From positions 1-53,701 of the forward strand of contig JANTGH010000006.1 in NCBI GenBank assembly GCA_024763055.1: DNA of 53,701 bases. The letters are read 5' to 3'. How positions within the stretch are numbered: the stretch's first letter is position 1; every line of letters begins with the position of its first letter. This DNA is from Desulfobulbaceae bacterium. GTDB lineage: Bacteria > Desulfobacterota > Desulfobulbia > Desulfobulbales > Desulfobulbaceae. Positions 34,658 through 44,079 of this stretch are shown here, in pieces. A program made the translations under genes and the position numbers. The notes beneath the pieces are model-generated. The model made no database searches. It worked only from the letters and a program-made list of their open reading frames with translations, and was not told the DNA's origin.

Positions 34658-34852
34658 ATGTCCACAATTACTGTTCAAGGCATGAAATGTCAGCACTGCG
34701 CGGCCGGCACCCGAAAGGCCCTGGAAGAAATCGAAGGGATTTCGGATGTAAGGGTCAACCTCGAAACAGGGGAGATCTCTTTTGAGGGAGACGCACCCAT
34801 GGAAATTATTAAAGCTGCTGTTGCCGCCAAAGGCTATACGGTTGTTGAATAA
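34658..34852 (+). CDS. Heavy-metal-associated domain protein (CopZ-like)
   Basis: 64 residues, a single HMA domain. The metal-binding loop GMKCQHC (residues 8-14) and the VNLETGEISFEG strand identify a CopZ/Atx1-type copper chaperone or similar metal carrier. CGGAGG precedes ATG 34658. No copper ATPase lies nearby. It ends at a hairpin shared with the convergent aspS. Confidence 0.88.
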   Translation: MSTITVQGMKCQHCAAGTRKALEEIEGISDVRVNLETGEISFEGDAPMEIIKAAVAAKGYTVVE

Positions 34853-34855
34853 GCA

Positions 34856-34895
34856 AAACGATCAAATGATCAAACACTTGATTGCTTGATCGTTT
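34856..34895. terminator. Bidirectional terminator between copZ-like gene and aspS
   Basis: AAACGATCAA (34856-34865) pairs with TTGATCGTTT (34886-34895), with an inner ATCAA/TTGAT stem around ACAC. The T run is short in both directions (four Ts on the minus side, TTTATTT on the plus side). It sits exactly between the two convergent stop codons and overlaps the aspS stop by two bases. Confidence 0.7.
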
Positions 34896-36678
34896 ATTTC
34901 TCCTTCCAGTCGGGCCGCAGCGAGAGTTCCGTCAGCTGTTTTCTTGAAATCGGGGCAGGGGCCTCGGTCAACGGACAGGTCGCCTTTTGGGTCTTGGGAA
35001 AGGCGATGACGTCACGGATGGATTCAGACTCGGTCAGGATCATCATCAATCGATCGACACCAAAGGCGATACCACCATGGGGCGGAGCGCCAAGCTCCAG
35101 TGCCCGCAGGAGAAAGCCGAACTTCTCCTCGGCTTCCTGTTTATCAATACCCAGTGCCCGCAAAACTTTTTCCTGGACAGCTCTCTGGTGGATACGGATA
35201 GAGCCGCCGCCGATTTCATTGCCGTTTAAGACCAGGTCATAGGCCCGGCTTTTCACCTTGCCCGGCTCTGTTGTCAGCAGCTCCATCTGGTCTTCCGCGG
35301 GAGCGGTGAACGGATGGTGGACAGCGGTATGTCGTTTCTGTTCATGGTCGTATTCCAGCAGGGGAAAGTCGGTGATCCAGAGGAAGTCAAAGGTTTCCCT
35401 GTCGATAAGATTAAGCCGGCCGGCCAGTTCAAGACGCAGTTCAGCCAACACCTGCTGGACAATATTAAGGCTGTCGGCGCCGAAGAGTATCAGGTCGCCG
35501 GGCTGGGCATCCAGGGCCTTGCCCATTGCCGTAAGTTCATCTTCACTGAAAAACTTGGTGATCGGCGACTGCCATTCGTCTTCTTTAATTTTTATCCAGG
35601 CCATACCGCGGGCGCCGAATCTTCCGGCGTATTCGGTGAGATTGTCAAGATCCTTGCGGGAGAAGGTGGCGCATCCCTTGGCGTTGATCGCCTTGACCAC
35701 CCCGCCTTTTTCAATAATCGAGTTGAAGACCTTAAAGCCGCATCCCCGCAAAGTTTCAGTCAGGTCGATCAGCTCCAGCCCGAAACGGGTGTCGGGCCGG
35801 TCGGTTCCGAATCTGCGCATGGCTTCATCATAGGTCATGCGTTTAAAGGGAGGCGTAAGGTCAATGTTCCGGGTGGCCGCAAACAGCGCTTTGATCATTT
35901 TTTCGGTGATGGCGATGATTTCCTCTTCATGGACAAAGCTGAGCTCCATATCGATCTGGGTAAATTCCGGCTGACGGTCGGCACGCAGATCTTCATCACG
36001 AAAACATTTTACCACTTGAAAATACCTGTCCATACCCGCGATCATCAGCATTTGTTTGAATAGTTGGGGTGACTGGGGCAGGGCATAGAAACGACCGGTA
36101 TTCACCCGGCTGGGTACGAGGTAATCCCTGGCGCCTTCCGGAGTTGAGCGGGTGAGGACCGGGGTCTCAATTTCCAAAAAGCCGTTATCGCTGAGATAAG
36201 CACGAACCGCCTGGGCAGCCTTGTGGCGCATAATGATCTTGGCTGCCATTTCCGGGCGTCGCAAGTCAAGATAGCGATATTGCAGGCGGAGACTATCTGA
36301 AACTTCAACGTCTTCATCAAGAGGAAAGGGAGGGGTTTCGCTGGCATTGAGGATGCGCAATTCGTTGACAAGAATTTCAATTGCGCCTGTTTTCAGCTTG
36401 GGATTTGCCATGTCATCCGGCCTTGCCTCAACCCTGCCCCGTACTGCCAGCACCCATTCACTGCGCAGCTGATGGGCCTTTTGATGCACCTCGGGATTGA
36501 TTTCAGGGTTAAAGACTATCTGGGTGATGCCCCAGCGGTCACGCAGATCAATAAAGATGACGCCCCCGTGATCCCGACGCCTGAGCACCCACCCCATGAG
36601 GACAACCTCCTCTGCCAGATGGTCGGTGCCGAGTTCATTACAGTTATGTGTACGCAAGAGCGTTCCGAGTGCATCCAT
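34894..36678 (-). CDS. aspS: Aspartyl-tRNA synthetase
   Basis: 594 residues, the bacterial-type length with the GAD insertion. The N-terminal OB fold (GWVLRRRDHGGVIFIDLRDRWG), class II motif 2 (FRDEDLRADRQPEFTQIDMELSF) and motif 3 (GIAFGVDRLMMIL) are present. It charges tRNA-Asp and, in organisms with GatCAB, may also charge tRNA-Asn; the sequence alone does not show which. It lies 78 bp downstream of hisS on the same strand, a common pairing. Confidence 0.97.
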   Translation of the reverse strand: MDALGTLLRTHNCNELGTDHLAEEVVLMGWVLRRRDHGGVIFIDLRDRWGITQIVFNPEINPEVHQKAHQLRSEWVLAVRGRVEARPDDMANPKLKTGAIEILVNELRILNASETPPFPLDEDVEVSDSLRLQYRYLDLRRPEMAAKIIMRHKAAQAVRAYLSDNGFLEIETPVLTRSTPEGARDYLVPSRVNTGRFYALPQSPQLFKQMLMIAGMDRYFQVVKCFRDEDLRADRQPEFTQIDMELSFVHEEEIIAITEKMIKALFAATRNIDLTPPFKRMTYDEAMRRFGTDRPDTRFGLELIDLTETLRGCGFKVFNSIIEKGGVVKAINAKGCATFSRKDLDNLTEYAGRFGARGMAWIKIKEDEWQSPITKFFSEDELTAMGKALDAQPGDLILFGADSLNIVQQVLAELRLELAGRLNLIDRETFDFLWITDFPLLEYDHEQKRHTAVHHPFTAPAEDQMELLTTEPGKVKSRAYDLVLNGNEIGGGSIRIHQRAVQEKVLRALGIDKQEAEEKFGFLLRALELGAPPHGGIAFGVDRLMMILTESESIRDVIAFPKTQKATCPLTEAPAPISRKQLTELSLRPDWKEK

Positions 36679-36756
36679 TATTTATATACTCCAGGTATGA
36701 TTTTTCCGGGTATTTTTGGTCCCGTGAAGTGATTTTTCGTGCTTTTCAGCAGGACA

Positions 36757-38022
36757 TCAACTTTGAATTATTATGGGCAGCTTTTTGGCCTGTTTCTCTA
36801 TACTTTCACCCAAAGGGAACGTCACCTGCTCCTGGGTCTGCATGTTACGCAGAATGGCTTTTTTTTCCGAGAGTTCCCTGTCACCGATTATGAGGGTATA
36901 GCGGCTGTCTGTTCGGGCAGCCTGCTTCATCTGTGCCTTGAGGCTTCGGCCGCTGTAATCCATAGCAGTTTTCAAGTTATGCTCTCTGCACTTGTGAACC
37001 AATACGGCTGCATATTCGGCCGCTTCCTTGCCCAGTGCGGCAATAAAAAGATCGGTTGATGGCTTCAGGGCTTTGCAGTTGTCCTGCTGTGTCATGAGCA
37101 GAACCAACCGTTCTATACCAAGGGCAAAGCCGATGCCGGGCAGATCAGGTCCTCCAAGTTGCCTGATGAGGCCGTCGTACCTGCCGCCGGCGCCGACAGC
37201 TGCCTGTGCTCCCAGTTCATCGGTGATGAATTCAAAGGTGGTGCGGGTATAATAGTCAAGCCCACGCACCATGAAACGATTTTTTTTATAGCTGACACCA
37301 AGCAGGTTGAGTGTTTGCTCTACAGCGGCAAAATGTTCACTGCAGTTGTTACAGAGTGCGTCAAGGATAGAGGGTGCGTCCTGGACCAGGGCTTTGCATC
37401 CCCGGTTCTTGCAGTCAAGTGTCCGCAGGGGATTTATCGTCAGGCGGCGCCGACAGTCCGGACAAAGGTCTTCTTTGCGCTCTTCAAGATACTTGATGAG
37501 GTGCGCGCGAAAACCCGGCCGGCAGTCCGGACATCCAAGGGAATTAATTTCAAGGCTGACTGAAAGACCCAGAGCGTCCATCAGCATCTGGCCCATGGCC
37601 ATCAGTTCGGCGTCCACCTGCGGCTCATGAGCCCCGATGATCTCGACGTCCATCTGATGGAATTGGCGTAGACGGCCTTTCTGTGGTCGCTCATGCCGAA
37701 ACATGGGGCCAATGGTATAGAGGCGCTGGACCGGTTGCAGGACATGGAGCCCGTGTTCGATAAAGGCGCGCAAAAGGGAGGCCGTAGCCTCGGGTCGCAT
37801 GGTTATTCCCTTGTCGGTAAAGGTGTACATTTCCTTTTCGACAATATCTGTTGCCTCACCGATCGAACGGGAAAAGAGTTCGGTTTTTTCAAGAATAGGC
37901 GTCCGGATTTCACGCATGCCGAACCGTTCAAAGATGTCCCGGGCCGTCTGTTCAATGTGCTGCCATCGGAGCACCGTATCCAGCAGAATATCCTTAAAGC
38001 CGTTGATGGCCTTGATTTTCAC
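36757..38022 (-). CDS. hisS: Histidyl-tRNA synthetase (GTG start)
   Basis: 421 residues, typical. It starts KIKAINGFKDILLD; class II motifs include MRPEATASLLRAF, FRHERPQKGRLRQFHQMDVEIIG and the HisRS signature GLDYYTRTTFEF and GGRYDGL. The anticodon-binding domain fills the last 90 residues. A longer frame begins at 38058, but GGGGAG eight bases upstream of GTG 38022 and the family start favour the latter. A TATAAT at 38063-38068 (minus strand) has no good -35 box. Confidence 0.96.
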   Translation of the reverse strand: MKIKAINGFKDILLDTVLRWQHIEQTARDIFERFGMREIRTPILEKTELFSRSIGEATDIVEKEMYTFTDKGITMRPEATASLLRAFIEHGLHVLQPVQRLYTIGPMFRHERPQKGRLRQFHQMDVEIIGAHEPQVDAELMAMGQMLMDALGLSVSLEINSLGCPDCRPGFRAHLIKYLEERKEDLCPDCRRRLTINPLRTLDCKNRGCKALVQDAPSILDALCNNCSEHFAAVEQTLNLLGVSYKKNRFMVRGLDYYTRTTFEFITDELGAQAAVGAGGRYDGLIRQLGGPDLPGIGFALGIERLVLLMTQQDNCKALKPSTDLFIAALGKEAAEYAAVLVHKCREHNLKTAMDYSGRSLKAQMKQAARTDSRYTLIIGDRELSEKKAILRNMQTQEQVTFPLGESIEKQAKKLPIIIQS

Positions 38023-38274
38023 AATTGTTTCTCCCCGTAATCGGCAACTTGGTGCCAATTACATTATATGAAGGAATTTGTCTGTAGGCAGAAGTCAAAA
38101 ATATCAAATTTTACCCGGAAAAGAGGTGAAAAGTCAAGCTGATGTGGAAATTATATGGTATATTAATTTTTTTATTCTTTTTAGGCGATGAAATGTCGCA
38201 ATCCGGTCTTGACAAAGCGCACCGGGCAAGGCATTATCAGCCAGTTTGTTATCTCGTTGATTAAAGTGAAATGT

Positions 38275-39243
38275 ATGAAACTTCCAGAACTTAAAATTGG
38301 TCCGTTTATTGCCAGAGTTCCCATAATTCAAGGTGGAATGTCGATACGGGTATCGACATCCGCCCTGGCCATTCCCGTTGCCGAGTGTGGAGGAATAGGA
38401 ACTATCGGTGGTTCCGGTATCCCCGTGCCCGAGCTGAAGGAAGATATTCGTCGAGCTAAAGAGGGCACGGATGGTGTCATCGCCGTCAATATTATGTATG
38501 CGATGAAGAATTTTTATGACTTGGTGATGTGCTCTATTGAGGCCGGAGCCGACATGATCATCACCGGAGCAGGATTTTCCCGCGATATTTTTAAAATAGG
38601 GAAAAAACACAACATTCCTATTGTCTCTATTGTGTCTTCGCCGGCCTTTGCCCGCCTGGCGGAAAAATTAGGTGCTGCAGCCATAATCGTTGAGGCGGCT
38701 GAGGCCGGGGGGCATTTGGGAACGGATAAGTCTCTGCGGGATATCTTTCCGTCTATTCGCAAGGTGATTTCCAAGGTGCCGCTTATTGCTGCCGGTGGCA
38801 TCATCAATGGCTTTGAGATGGCGGAAATCATGGATAAATTCGGAGCAGATGGTATCCAGATCGCTTCCCGGTTTGTCCTCAGTAAGGAATGTTCCGTCTC
38901 CCGGAAATTTAAAGAAACCTTTCTACAGGCCAGAAAAGAGGATATCGTTCTTGTGCAGTCACCGGTGGGCATGCCGGGTCGTGCCATAAAAACGCCTTTT
39001 ATTGAGCAACTGGAGAGAGGCGAAGATGTTTCAGCCGAGAAATGCAAGTTTAAATGTCTGAAAAAATGTTCTTATAAATATTGTATCAATGATCGATTAA
39101 CCGCCTCCCAGAATGGCGATGTGGAAAAGGGGTTGGTTTTTTCCGGGGCAAATACCTGGAAGATGGATGAGATTCTACCTGTGCGGGAAATTTTTGACCG
39201 TTTTGTTACCGATGCCGAATCGGTTTATAAGGAAGAGAAGTAG
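38275..39243 (+). CDS. Nitronate monooxygenase / FabK-like FMN oxidoreductase
   Basis: 322 residues from ATG 38275; upstream codons to 38188 are not family-like. It starts MKLPELKIGPFIARVPIIQGGMS and has GGIGTIGGSG, the catalytic-histidine-bearing EAAEAGGHLG motif and the AAGGI and GADGIQIASRF FMN-phosphate site. The C-terminal half carries CKFKCLKKCSYKYC, a four-cysteine cluster seen in this subgroup in anaerobes and possibly metal-binding. The reaction may be nitronate oxidation or an enoyl-ACP-reductase-like step. First gene of a three-gene run with pcnB and the EEP nuclease. Confidence 0.87.
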   Translation: MKLPELKIGPFIARVPIIQGGMSIRVSTSALAIPVAECGGIGTIGGSGIPVPELKEDIRRAKEGTDGVIAVNIMYAMKNFYDLVMCSIEAGADMIITGAGFSRDIFKIGKKHNIPIVSIVSSPAFARLAEKLGAAAIIVEAAEAGGHLGTDKSLRDIFPSIRKVISKVPLIAAGGIINGFEMAEIMDKFGADGIQIASRFVLSKECSVSRKFKETFLQARKEDIVLVQSPVGMPGRAIKTPFIEQLERGEDVSAEKCKFKCLKKCSYKYCINDRLTASQNGDVEKGLVFSGANTWKMDEILPVREIFDRFVTDAESVYKEEK

Positions 39244-39284
39244 CAGCCTTTTCCCAGGTCATGGAATAGCTGATATAAGGGATC

Positions 39285-40643
39285 ATGGTTGTTGACTCGG
39301 CGGATCTGAAGAGGAAACGGAAACAGGATTCCGAAATTCAGGCGACTGTTATTCAGGAGGCTGATCATCCCATTCGACCCGGTGATATAGATCGTGAGGC
39401 CTTGAAGGTTCTCTATCGTCTCCGGGACGCCGGTTTTTCAGGCTATCTTGTCGGTGGCGGAGTGCGGGATTTGTATCTTGGCAAGCGGCCCAAGGACTTT
39501 GATATTTCGACAAATGCCCGTCCAGGGCAGCTCAGACGGTTGTTTCGCAACAGCCGGACCATCGGCCGTCGTTTTCGCCTGGTCCAGGTATTCTTTCACG
39601 GAAATAGAATCATAGAAGTTTCTACTCTTCGTTCCCAGAGTGAGTACGATATTCGTGACACCAAGGTGCTGCCTACTAATAATACATTCGGTACCCTTGA
39701 GGAAGACGCCTTTCGTCGTGATCTGACTATTAATTCCCTGTTTTACGAGATTGAACATAAAACCATCCTTGACTATGTCGGTGGAGTTGATGATTTAAAC
39801 GATGGAATAGTACGCATTGTAGGTGATCCCGAAGTTCGCATTATCCGTGATCCTGTGCGCATGCTGCGCGCGGTTCGCCATGCGGCCCGGACAGGTTTCT
39901 CCATAGATAATCGCAGCTGGCAGGCTATTGTCGCTCATCGTAACAAGCTCAATCTCTGCCCCCCTTCGCGGATCAGGGATGAACTGCTTAAAGATCTTGT
40001 TTCCGGGCATAGCCGGGCATGGGCTGATCTCTGTATTCAAAGCGGTGTTTTCTCCACCCTTTTTCCCTTTTATGCATCATTATTGCAGGATAATGGATGT
40101 GGGCCGGAGTTGTATTCCATCCTTGATGTTATCGATAGGCTGCATACTGATTCGGGTGACGGAAAAATTTATCTGCCTGAACATATGCTTATGGCCCTGC
40201 TTCTGTTTCCGTGGATAGAAAGGGAGCTTGATCTTTTGAAACGTGAGGTCAAAGGTGGAGGCTACCGGATTTTGTTAGGTGAAATCCGTGCCACCCTCGA
40301 AGATGTCATCTGTTCTCGCTTTAATATTAAACGCTCGGTAAAAGAGGCTATAACCACCCTCTATGTCAACATGCCCGGTTTTCAGCGGTATCGGAAACAA
40401 AAAAAACAGCCTTCCTGGTTGAAAAAGAAAAGCTATTTTAATGATTGCGTAAAATTTTCCGCGCTTATTGAAGAGGCGCGGGGGGGAACTGTTGCCTCTT
40501 CCGCGTTGTTTGCCCGCGGTCCGGCAAAGACGGGCAGAGTATGGTTAAAGAACCGAAGTGGTGGCGGAGGTCGAGGCCGTCGGGGGGGAAATCCGGCGTT
40601 CACGGGCCGGAAGGGCGGTGTGTTTGGCTTTCGTTCCGTCTGA
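39285..40643 (+). CDS. pcnB: Poly(A) polymerase / tRNA nucleotidyltransferase family protein (PcnB type)
   Basis: 452 residues. The nucleotidyltransferase core is at about 50-190, with LVGGGVRD (55-62), metal-binding DFD (71-73) and EEDAFRRDLTINSLFY; the flexible-loop segment STLR is present. PcnB-type features include the early basic region and the IRDPVRMLRAVRHAARTGF segment. The last 29 residues (424-452) are a Gly/Arg tail (GGGGRGRRGG), unlike the usual Arg/Pro-rich ending. It adds 3' A tails that promote RNA decay, or repairs CCA ends. AAGGGATC precedes ATG 39285. Confidence 0.85.
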   Translation: MVVDSADLKRKRKQDSEIQATVIQEADHPIRPGDIDREALKVLYRLRDAGFSGYLVGGGVRDLYLGKRPKDFDISTNARPGQLRRLFRNSRTIGRRFRLVQVFFHGNRIIEVSTLRSQSEYDIRDTKVLPTNNTFGTLEEDAFRRDLTINSLFYEIEHKTILDYVGGVDDLNDGIVRIVGDPEVRIIRDPVRMLRAVRHAARTGFSIDNRSWQAIVAHRNKLNLCPPSRIRDELLKDLVSGHSRAWADLCIQSGVFSTLFPFYASLLQDNGCGPELYSILDVIDRLHTDSGDGKIYLPEHMLMALLLFPWIERELDLLKREVKGGGYRILLGEIRATLEDVICSRFNIKRSVKEAITTLYVNMPGFQRYRKQKKQPSWLKKKSYFNDCVKFSALIEEARGGTVASSALFARGPAKTGRVWLKNRSGGGGRGRRGGNPAFTGRKGGVFGFRSV

Positions 40644-40711
40644 CCAGTACTGACAGGACAAATAAAAGCAAAGATTTTTGCCGGGTTAACTTGCAGATTT
40701 CGGGAGTATTT

Positions 40712-41452
40712 GTGCGTTTTCTCCTCTATAATATTCGTTACTGTGCCGGCATTGGAATCAGGTTCCATTTGCCGGTACCGTATGCAGGGTACCTGAAACG
40801 GTCGACAAAGGTACTTGATGAAATTATACGTTTCATTAAGGAGTTCTCCCCTGATATTATCGGTCTTGTCGAGGTTGACAGCGGATCATTTCGGACCCGG
40901 CATCTATGCCAGGCAGGGCAGATCGCCAGTCAACTTGGCCATTATCATGTGGTCCAATCCAAGTATGGAGTACAGTCAGTTGCCGGTAAGGTACCGTTGC
41001 TCAACAGGCAGGGTAATGCCGTTCTTTCCAGATTGCCCATTGTGGAGCACCGTTTTCATTATTTTGAACAGGGGATCAAGCGGCTGGTGATCGAGGCCCG
41101 CATGGAACCGCTTACCGTTTTTTTGGTACATCTTTCCTTGACCTACCGAAATCGTCAGTATCAGCTTGAGCGTCTCTATAGATTGATCAGTGAGGTGGAG
41201 GGGCCTGTTATCCTGACTGGAGATTTTAATGTGCTTTGGGGGGACAAGGAGCTGGATCTGTTTTTAGGCGCCACCGGTCTGATCAATGCCAATATCAAGG
41301 GGTGTCCTTCGCATCCCAGCAGGTCACCGAAACGTCAGTTGGATTTCATTCTTCATAGCCCCGATATCAGGGTAACCGATTTTAAGATTCCCGGCGTGCT
41401 CTATTCGGACCATGCTCCGCTTGTCTGTGATTTTGAATTGTCATCTGAATAG
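40712..41452 (+). CDS. Endonuclease/exonuclease/phosphatase (EEP) family protein (GTG start)
   Basis: 246 residues. Catalytic positions of the EEP fold are visible: N7 (LLYNIRY), E54 (GLVEVD), H140 (LVHLSL), D171/N173 (TGDFNV), D211 (QLDFIL) and D233/H234 (YSDHAPL). Substrates range from DNA to phosphoinositides, and the true one is unknown. A longer frame starts at 40541 inside pcnB, but CGGGAG at 40701-40706 and the family start point to GTG 40712. A terminator follows at 41472. Confidence 0.87.
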   Translation: MRFLLYNIRYCAGIGIRFHLPVPYAGYLKRSTKVLDEIIRFIKEFSPDIIGLVEVDSGSFRTRHLCQAGQIASQLGHYHVVQSKYGVQSVAGKVPLLNRQGNAVLSRLPIVEHRFHYFEQGIKRLVIEARMEPLTVFLVHLSLTYRNRQYQLERLYRLISEVEGPVILTGDFNVLWGDKELDLFLGATGLINANIKGCPSHPSRSPKRQLDFILHSPDIRVTDFKIPGVLYSDHAPLVCDFELSSE

Positions 41453-41471
41453 TGCATCATGGCGTATTTTT

Positions 41472-41493
41472 AAGATGAATACGCATCTTTTTT
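41472..41493 (+). terminator. Intrinsic terminator after the EEP gene
   Basis: AAGATG (41472-41477) pairs with CATCTT (41484-41489) around AATACG, followed by Ts to 41493. An overlapping alternative stem GCGTATT/AATACGC (41462-41484) is also possible. It lies between the convergent EEP and pgeF genes. Confidence 0.7.
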
Positions 41494-41494
41494 G

Positions 41495-42262
41495 TTATTG
41501 ATCCCCAGGCAGAACGATTATTGATCCGTTTCTCCCTGTCGTTCCGGTTCCTCTTTTTGTTGCTCTTCTATACGAGAAAAAATTATTGGAGCAGGCCGTG
41601 CATGTTCCGGCAATTTCAATATTTTTTTCCATGATTCCTGATTGTTTGAGCTGGTGCTTGCTGATTGCCCTGAAATCAAAATGATTGTTTGCGCTCTTAA
41701 AAGGATAAAAGTCTGAAGGCAGTTCCTGTTGATATTGAAGAAATTCAGCACAGCAAAGGCCAAGAGATGGGCTGATAACAGCCAGTATATCAGATGCCTG
41801 AACCGCAAAGTCCTGCTGCATACGATCGATGGTTTTTTTGATTATATTGGTCACTGATCCACGCCAGCCATTGTGAATGGCGGCAATGACGTGCTTGACC
41901 GGATCGTGAAGGAGTACCGCCTGACAATCAGCTTGCTGGATGAGCAGGCCGATTCCAGGTGAATTGGTTATCATTGCATCATTTTTGGTTGATTCGGTTG
42001 CCTGATCAATGCTATCAACCCTGAGTATGGAATTCCCATGCACCTGGGTGATACCCTTGATGACCTGTATCCCCAGGGCCTTTTTCATCCGTCTTCGGTT
42101 ATCCCGAACCGTAGAAACATTGTCGCCGACACCATAGCTGCAGTTTAGAGAACTATAGGGAGCTATGCTGTCCCCTCCGTGTCGGGCAAACATTGCATGT
42201 GGAATCCTGAGGATATCACTCTTGTATAAGAGGAGTCCGTCTTTGTGTATTTTTATCACCAT
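41495..42262 (-). CDS. pgeF: LACC1/YfiH-family purine nucleoside phosphorylase (PgeF)
   Basis: 255 residues from ATG 42262. Zinc ligands are visible: H75 (QVHG), C113 (QQADCQAVLLHD) and H130 (HNGWRGS). Members of this family cleave adenosine, inosine or related nucleosides and act on peptidoglycan precursor quality. A longer frame would start at 42289, but those codons are the stem and T tract of the porin terminator, so they are not coding. No clear ribosome site lies before ATG 42262. A terminator separates it from the porin. Confidence 0.88.
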   Translation of the reverse strand: MVIKIHKDGLLLYKSDILRIPHAMFARHGGDSIAPYSSLNCSYGVGDNVSTVRDNRRRMKKALGIQVIKGITQVHGNSILRVDSIDQATESTKNDAMITNSPGIGLLIQQADCQAVLLHDPVKHVIAAIHNGWRGSVTNIIKKTIDRMQQDFAVQASDILAVISPSLGLCCAEFLQYQQELPSDFYPFKSANNHFDFRAISKHQLKQSGIMEKNIEIAGTCTACSNNFFSYRRATKRGTGTTGRNGSIIVLPGDQ

Positions 42263-42270
42263 CGGCGGAT

Positions 42271-42303
42271 AAAAAAAAAGGAAAGCCAAGAAATCGGCTT
42301 TCC
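42271..42303 (-). terminator. Intrinsic terminator after the porin gene
   Basis: On the minus strand GGAAAGCC pairs with GGCTTTCC (plus-strand positions 42296-42303 and 42280-42287) around an eight-base loop, followed by nine Ts (42279-42271). It lies between the porin and pgeF. Confidence 0.9.
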
Positions 42304-42341
42304 CCCTTTGCTGAGATAGGATTGAGGTTTAAAGTAATCGA

Positions 42342-43934
42342 TTAAAAGTATGCTTCAAAAGTCAGGTACACCTGATTGGCGCTTTCAACCGGATTCAGTC
42401 CCATAGCCTGTAAGGTCTGTCTGTCGTCATCAAGATCATAAGGCTTCATGTTCCAGTCAAAACCACCGGCATAATTGTAGTCATAGTACTGCCAGCCAAG
42501 ACGGACAAAGGTTTTGGCATACTTGGAGATAGCCTCGCCGGTGGGCAGATCATATATCAGGTACAGTTCGTAAGCGTTACCGCGAGTGGCGAGCTTGGAC
42601 TGGTACAGATCATCATGTCCCGGACTGAAGGAAACCCAGTACTGCGAGCCATAATTGTATTCAGCGCCAAGCTTCAGACCTATGGAGTCAATGTCATAAC
42701 GAATACCGGCATAGACTGAGTAACCATCTTCAGAGTCGGTATTTGGTCCGGTCAGCCCCTGCATCATCCCGGCAAAGTCGTTGAATATGCCGTTGCCGTT
42801 GGGGTCGCTGTGACTCCAGCCGCCGGCAAGAAAGAAGTTCAGGTCAGCAACCTTATCCATGTATACCGCACTGGTATGGTAGAAATTTCCCAGATCCTTG
42901 CGAGGGCCAAAACCACCTTGGTCTTGCGGGAAGGCAGCGCCGAAATTAACAAAATCGCTTTGAAAATCGGGATAGCTGAATAGATTATATACGCCAAAGG
43001 CCTGGATGTTCATAAAACGGTTTCCGGATTTCAAGACATCCCAGGAAAAGCCGGCAAAATCCGTGTCATCCATTTTGTTCAACTGGTTGTCAAGCTGGAG
43101 GCCGTTTTCAAAACCGCGTCCGTAGCAGAAGCGGATACGGCCGGTACCCAGCATATCATTGCCCCATGCATAGGCGTAACCAAGGGAAATGCCGTCAAAG
43201 GGATAGTCCATGTAGGCAATGGGAGTTGCCATCCGGGTATCGTTACCCATGCGGATGTGAGCAGGCGGTCCGTCCGTGGTTGGACGACGGCCGATGGAAA
43301 ACCAGATCGGCATGCCGCCGATGTTGTTCCAGTTGAGAAAAGCGCGATCAACGTACAGAGCGCTGTCGGAGGGCTGGCGGCTTACACTGCCGTCAAAAAC
43401 AGGATATCCGTTACCAAGACCCTGTGGTGTGGTCTGCATGCCCCAAGCTTTGTACATGGCAAGACGCCCCTTGAACTCCACATTCTCAGTGGCCTTGACC
43501 CGCATATTCAAACGAAAACGGTTGGTAAAAATTGTATCGTTTTCCGCATCCCCCTGAGATACACCGGCAAAGACAGGCATACCGGTTGCCGGATTCATTC
43601 CAGCCATAAGAAGAGGAGTGCCGGCTGGGAAAAGTGAGTCTGCCCGGTAGTAGTCCATCCGGGCACGGAAGTCACCATAAAATTTGAACCTGGCGGCCAG
43701 ATCCCAGGATTCGGATTTTTCTTCAAGCAATTCGTCCATATCGTCGACCTTATCACCATATTCGGTAATGGTCTCGTTCTGCTGGGCGAGCTGTGCCTTG
43801 AGAGCGTCAAGCTCACGGGAAAGCGCATCAATTTTTGCCGTCAGATCCTGTGGGGCTTTGCCGGCACTGGCCGAGGCCATAACCGGCAGTGCAAGGAGTC
43901 CTGCTATTGCCAACATAGAAAATTTTTTGACCAT
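42342..43934 (-). CDS. DUF3373-like outer-membrane porin
   Basis: 530 residues. A signal peptide (VKKFSMLAIAGLLALPVMASASA, cut near residue 24) is followed by a coiled-coil segment (about 32-62, with LSRELDALKAQLAQQNETI) like the trimer-forming stalk of porins, then alternating beta strands and a C-terminal phenylalanine (YLTFEAYF), typical of outer-membrane barrels. It matches DUF3373-type proteins of deltaproteobacteria as far as I recognise. AAGGAGAAGGAGG precedes ATG 43934. It has a strong promoter and a terminator, so it is monocistronic. Confidence 0.85.
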   Translation of the reverse strand: MVKKFSMLAIAGLLALPVMASASAGKAPQDLTAKIDALSRELDALKAQLAQQNETITEYGDKVDDMDELLEEKSESWDLAARFKFYGDFRARMDYYRADSLFPAGTPLLMAGMNPATGMPVFAGVSQGDAENDTIFTNRFRLNMRVKATENVEFKGRLAMYKAWGMQTTPQGLGNGYPVFDGSVSRQPSDSALYVDRAFLNWNNIGGMPIWFSIGRRPTTDGPPAHIRMGNDTRMATPIAYMDYPFDGISLGYAYAWGNDMLGTGRIRFCYGRGFENGLQLDNQLNKMDDTDFAGFSWDVLKSGNRFMNIQAFGVYNLFSYPDFQSDFVNFGAAFPQDQGGFGPRKDLGNFYHTSAVYMDKVADLNFFLAGGWSHSDPNGNGIFNDFAGMMQGLTGPNTDSEDGYSVYAGIRYDIDSIGLKLGAEYNYGSQYWVSFSPGHDDLYQSKLATRGNAYELYLIYDLPTGEAISKYAKTFVRLGWQYYDYNYAGGFDWNMKPYDLDDDRQTLQAMGLNPVESANQVYLTFEAYF

Positions 43935-44079
43935 TCTTCTTCCTCCTTCTCCTTTATGTTGTTTGCGGGATAATCCCGTATGTCCAACTGTCCAGGAAAA
44001 CTAATAAAAATGGATAGGTTATCCTCAAGCAGTACGCCTGCAAAGAGTTTCAATATAAATAATATATTGTATGAGAAAA

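Noticed and set aside
35314-36063. 249-codon plus-strand frame inside aspS
   Set aside because: Lies within the conserved AspRS catalytic region read on the other strand.
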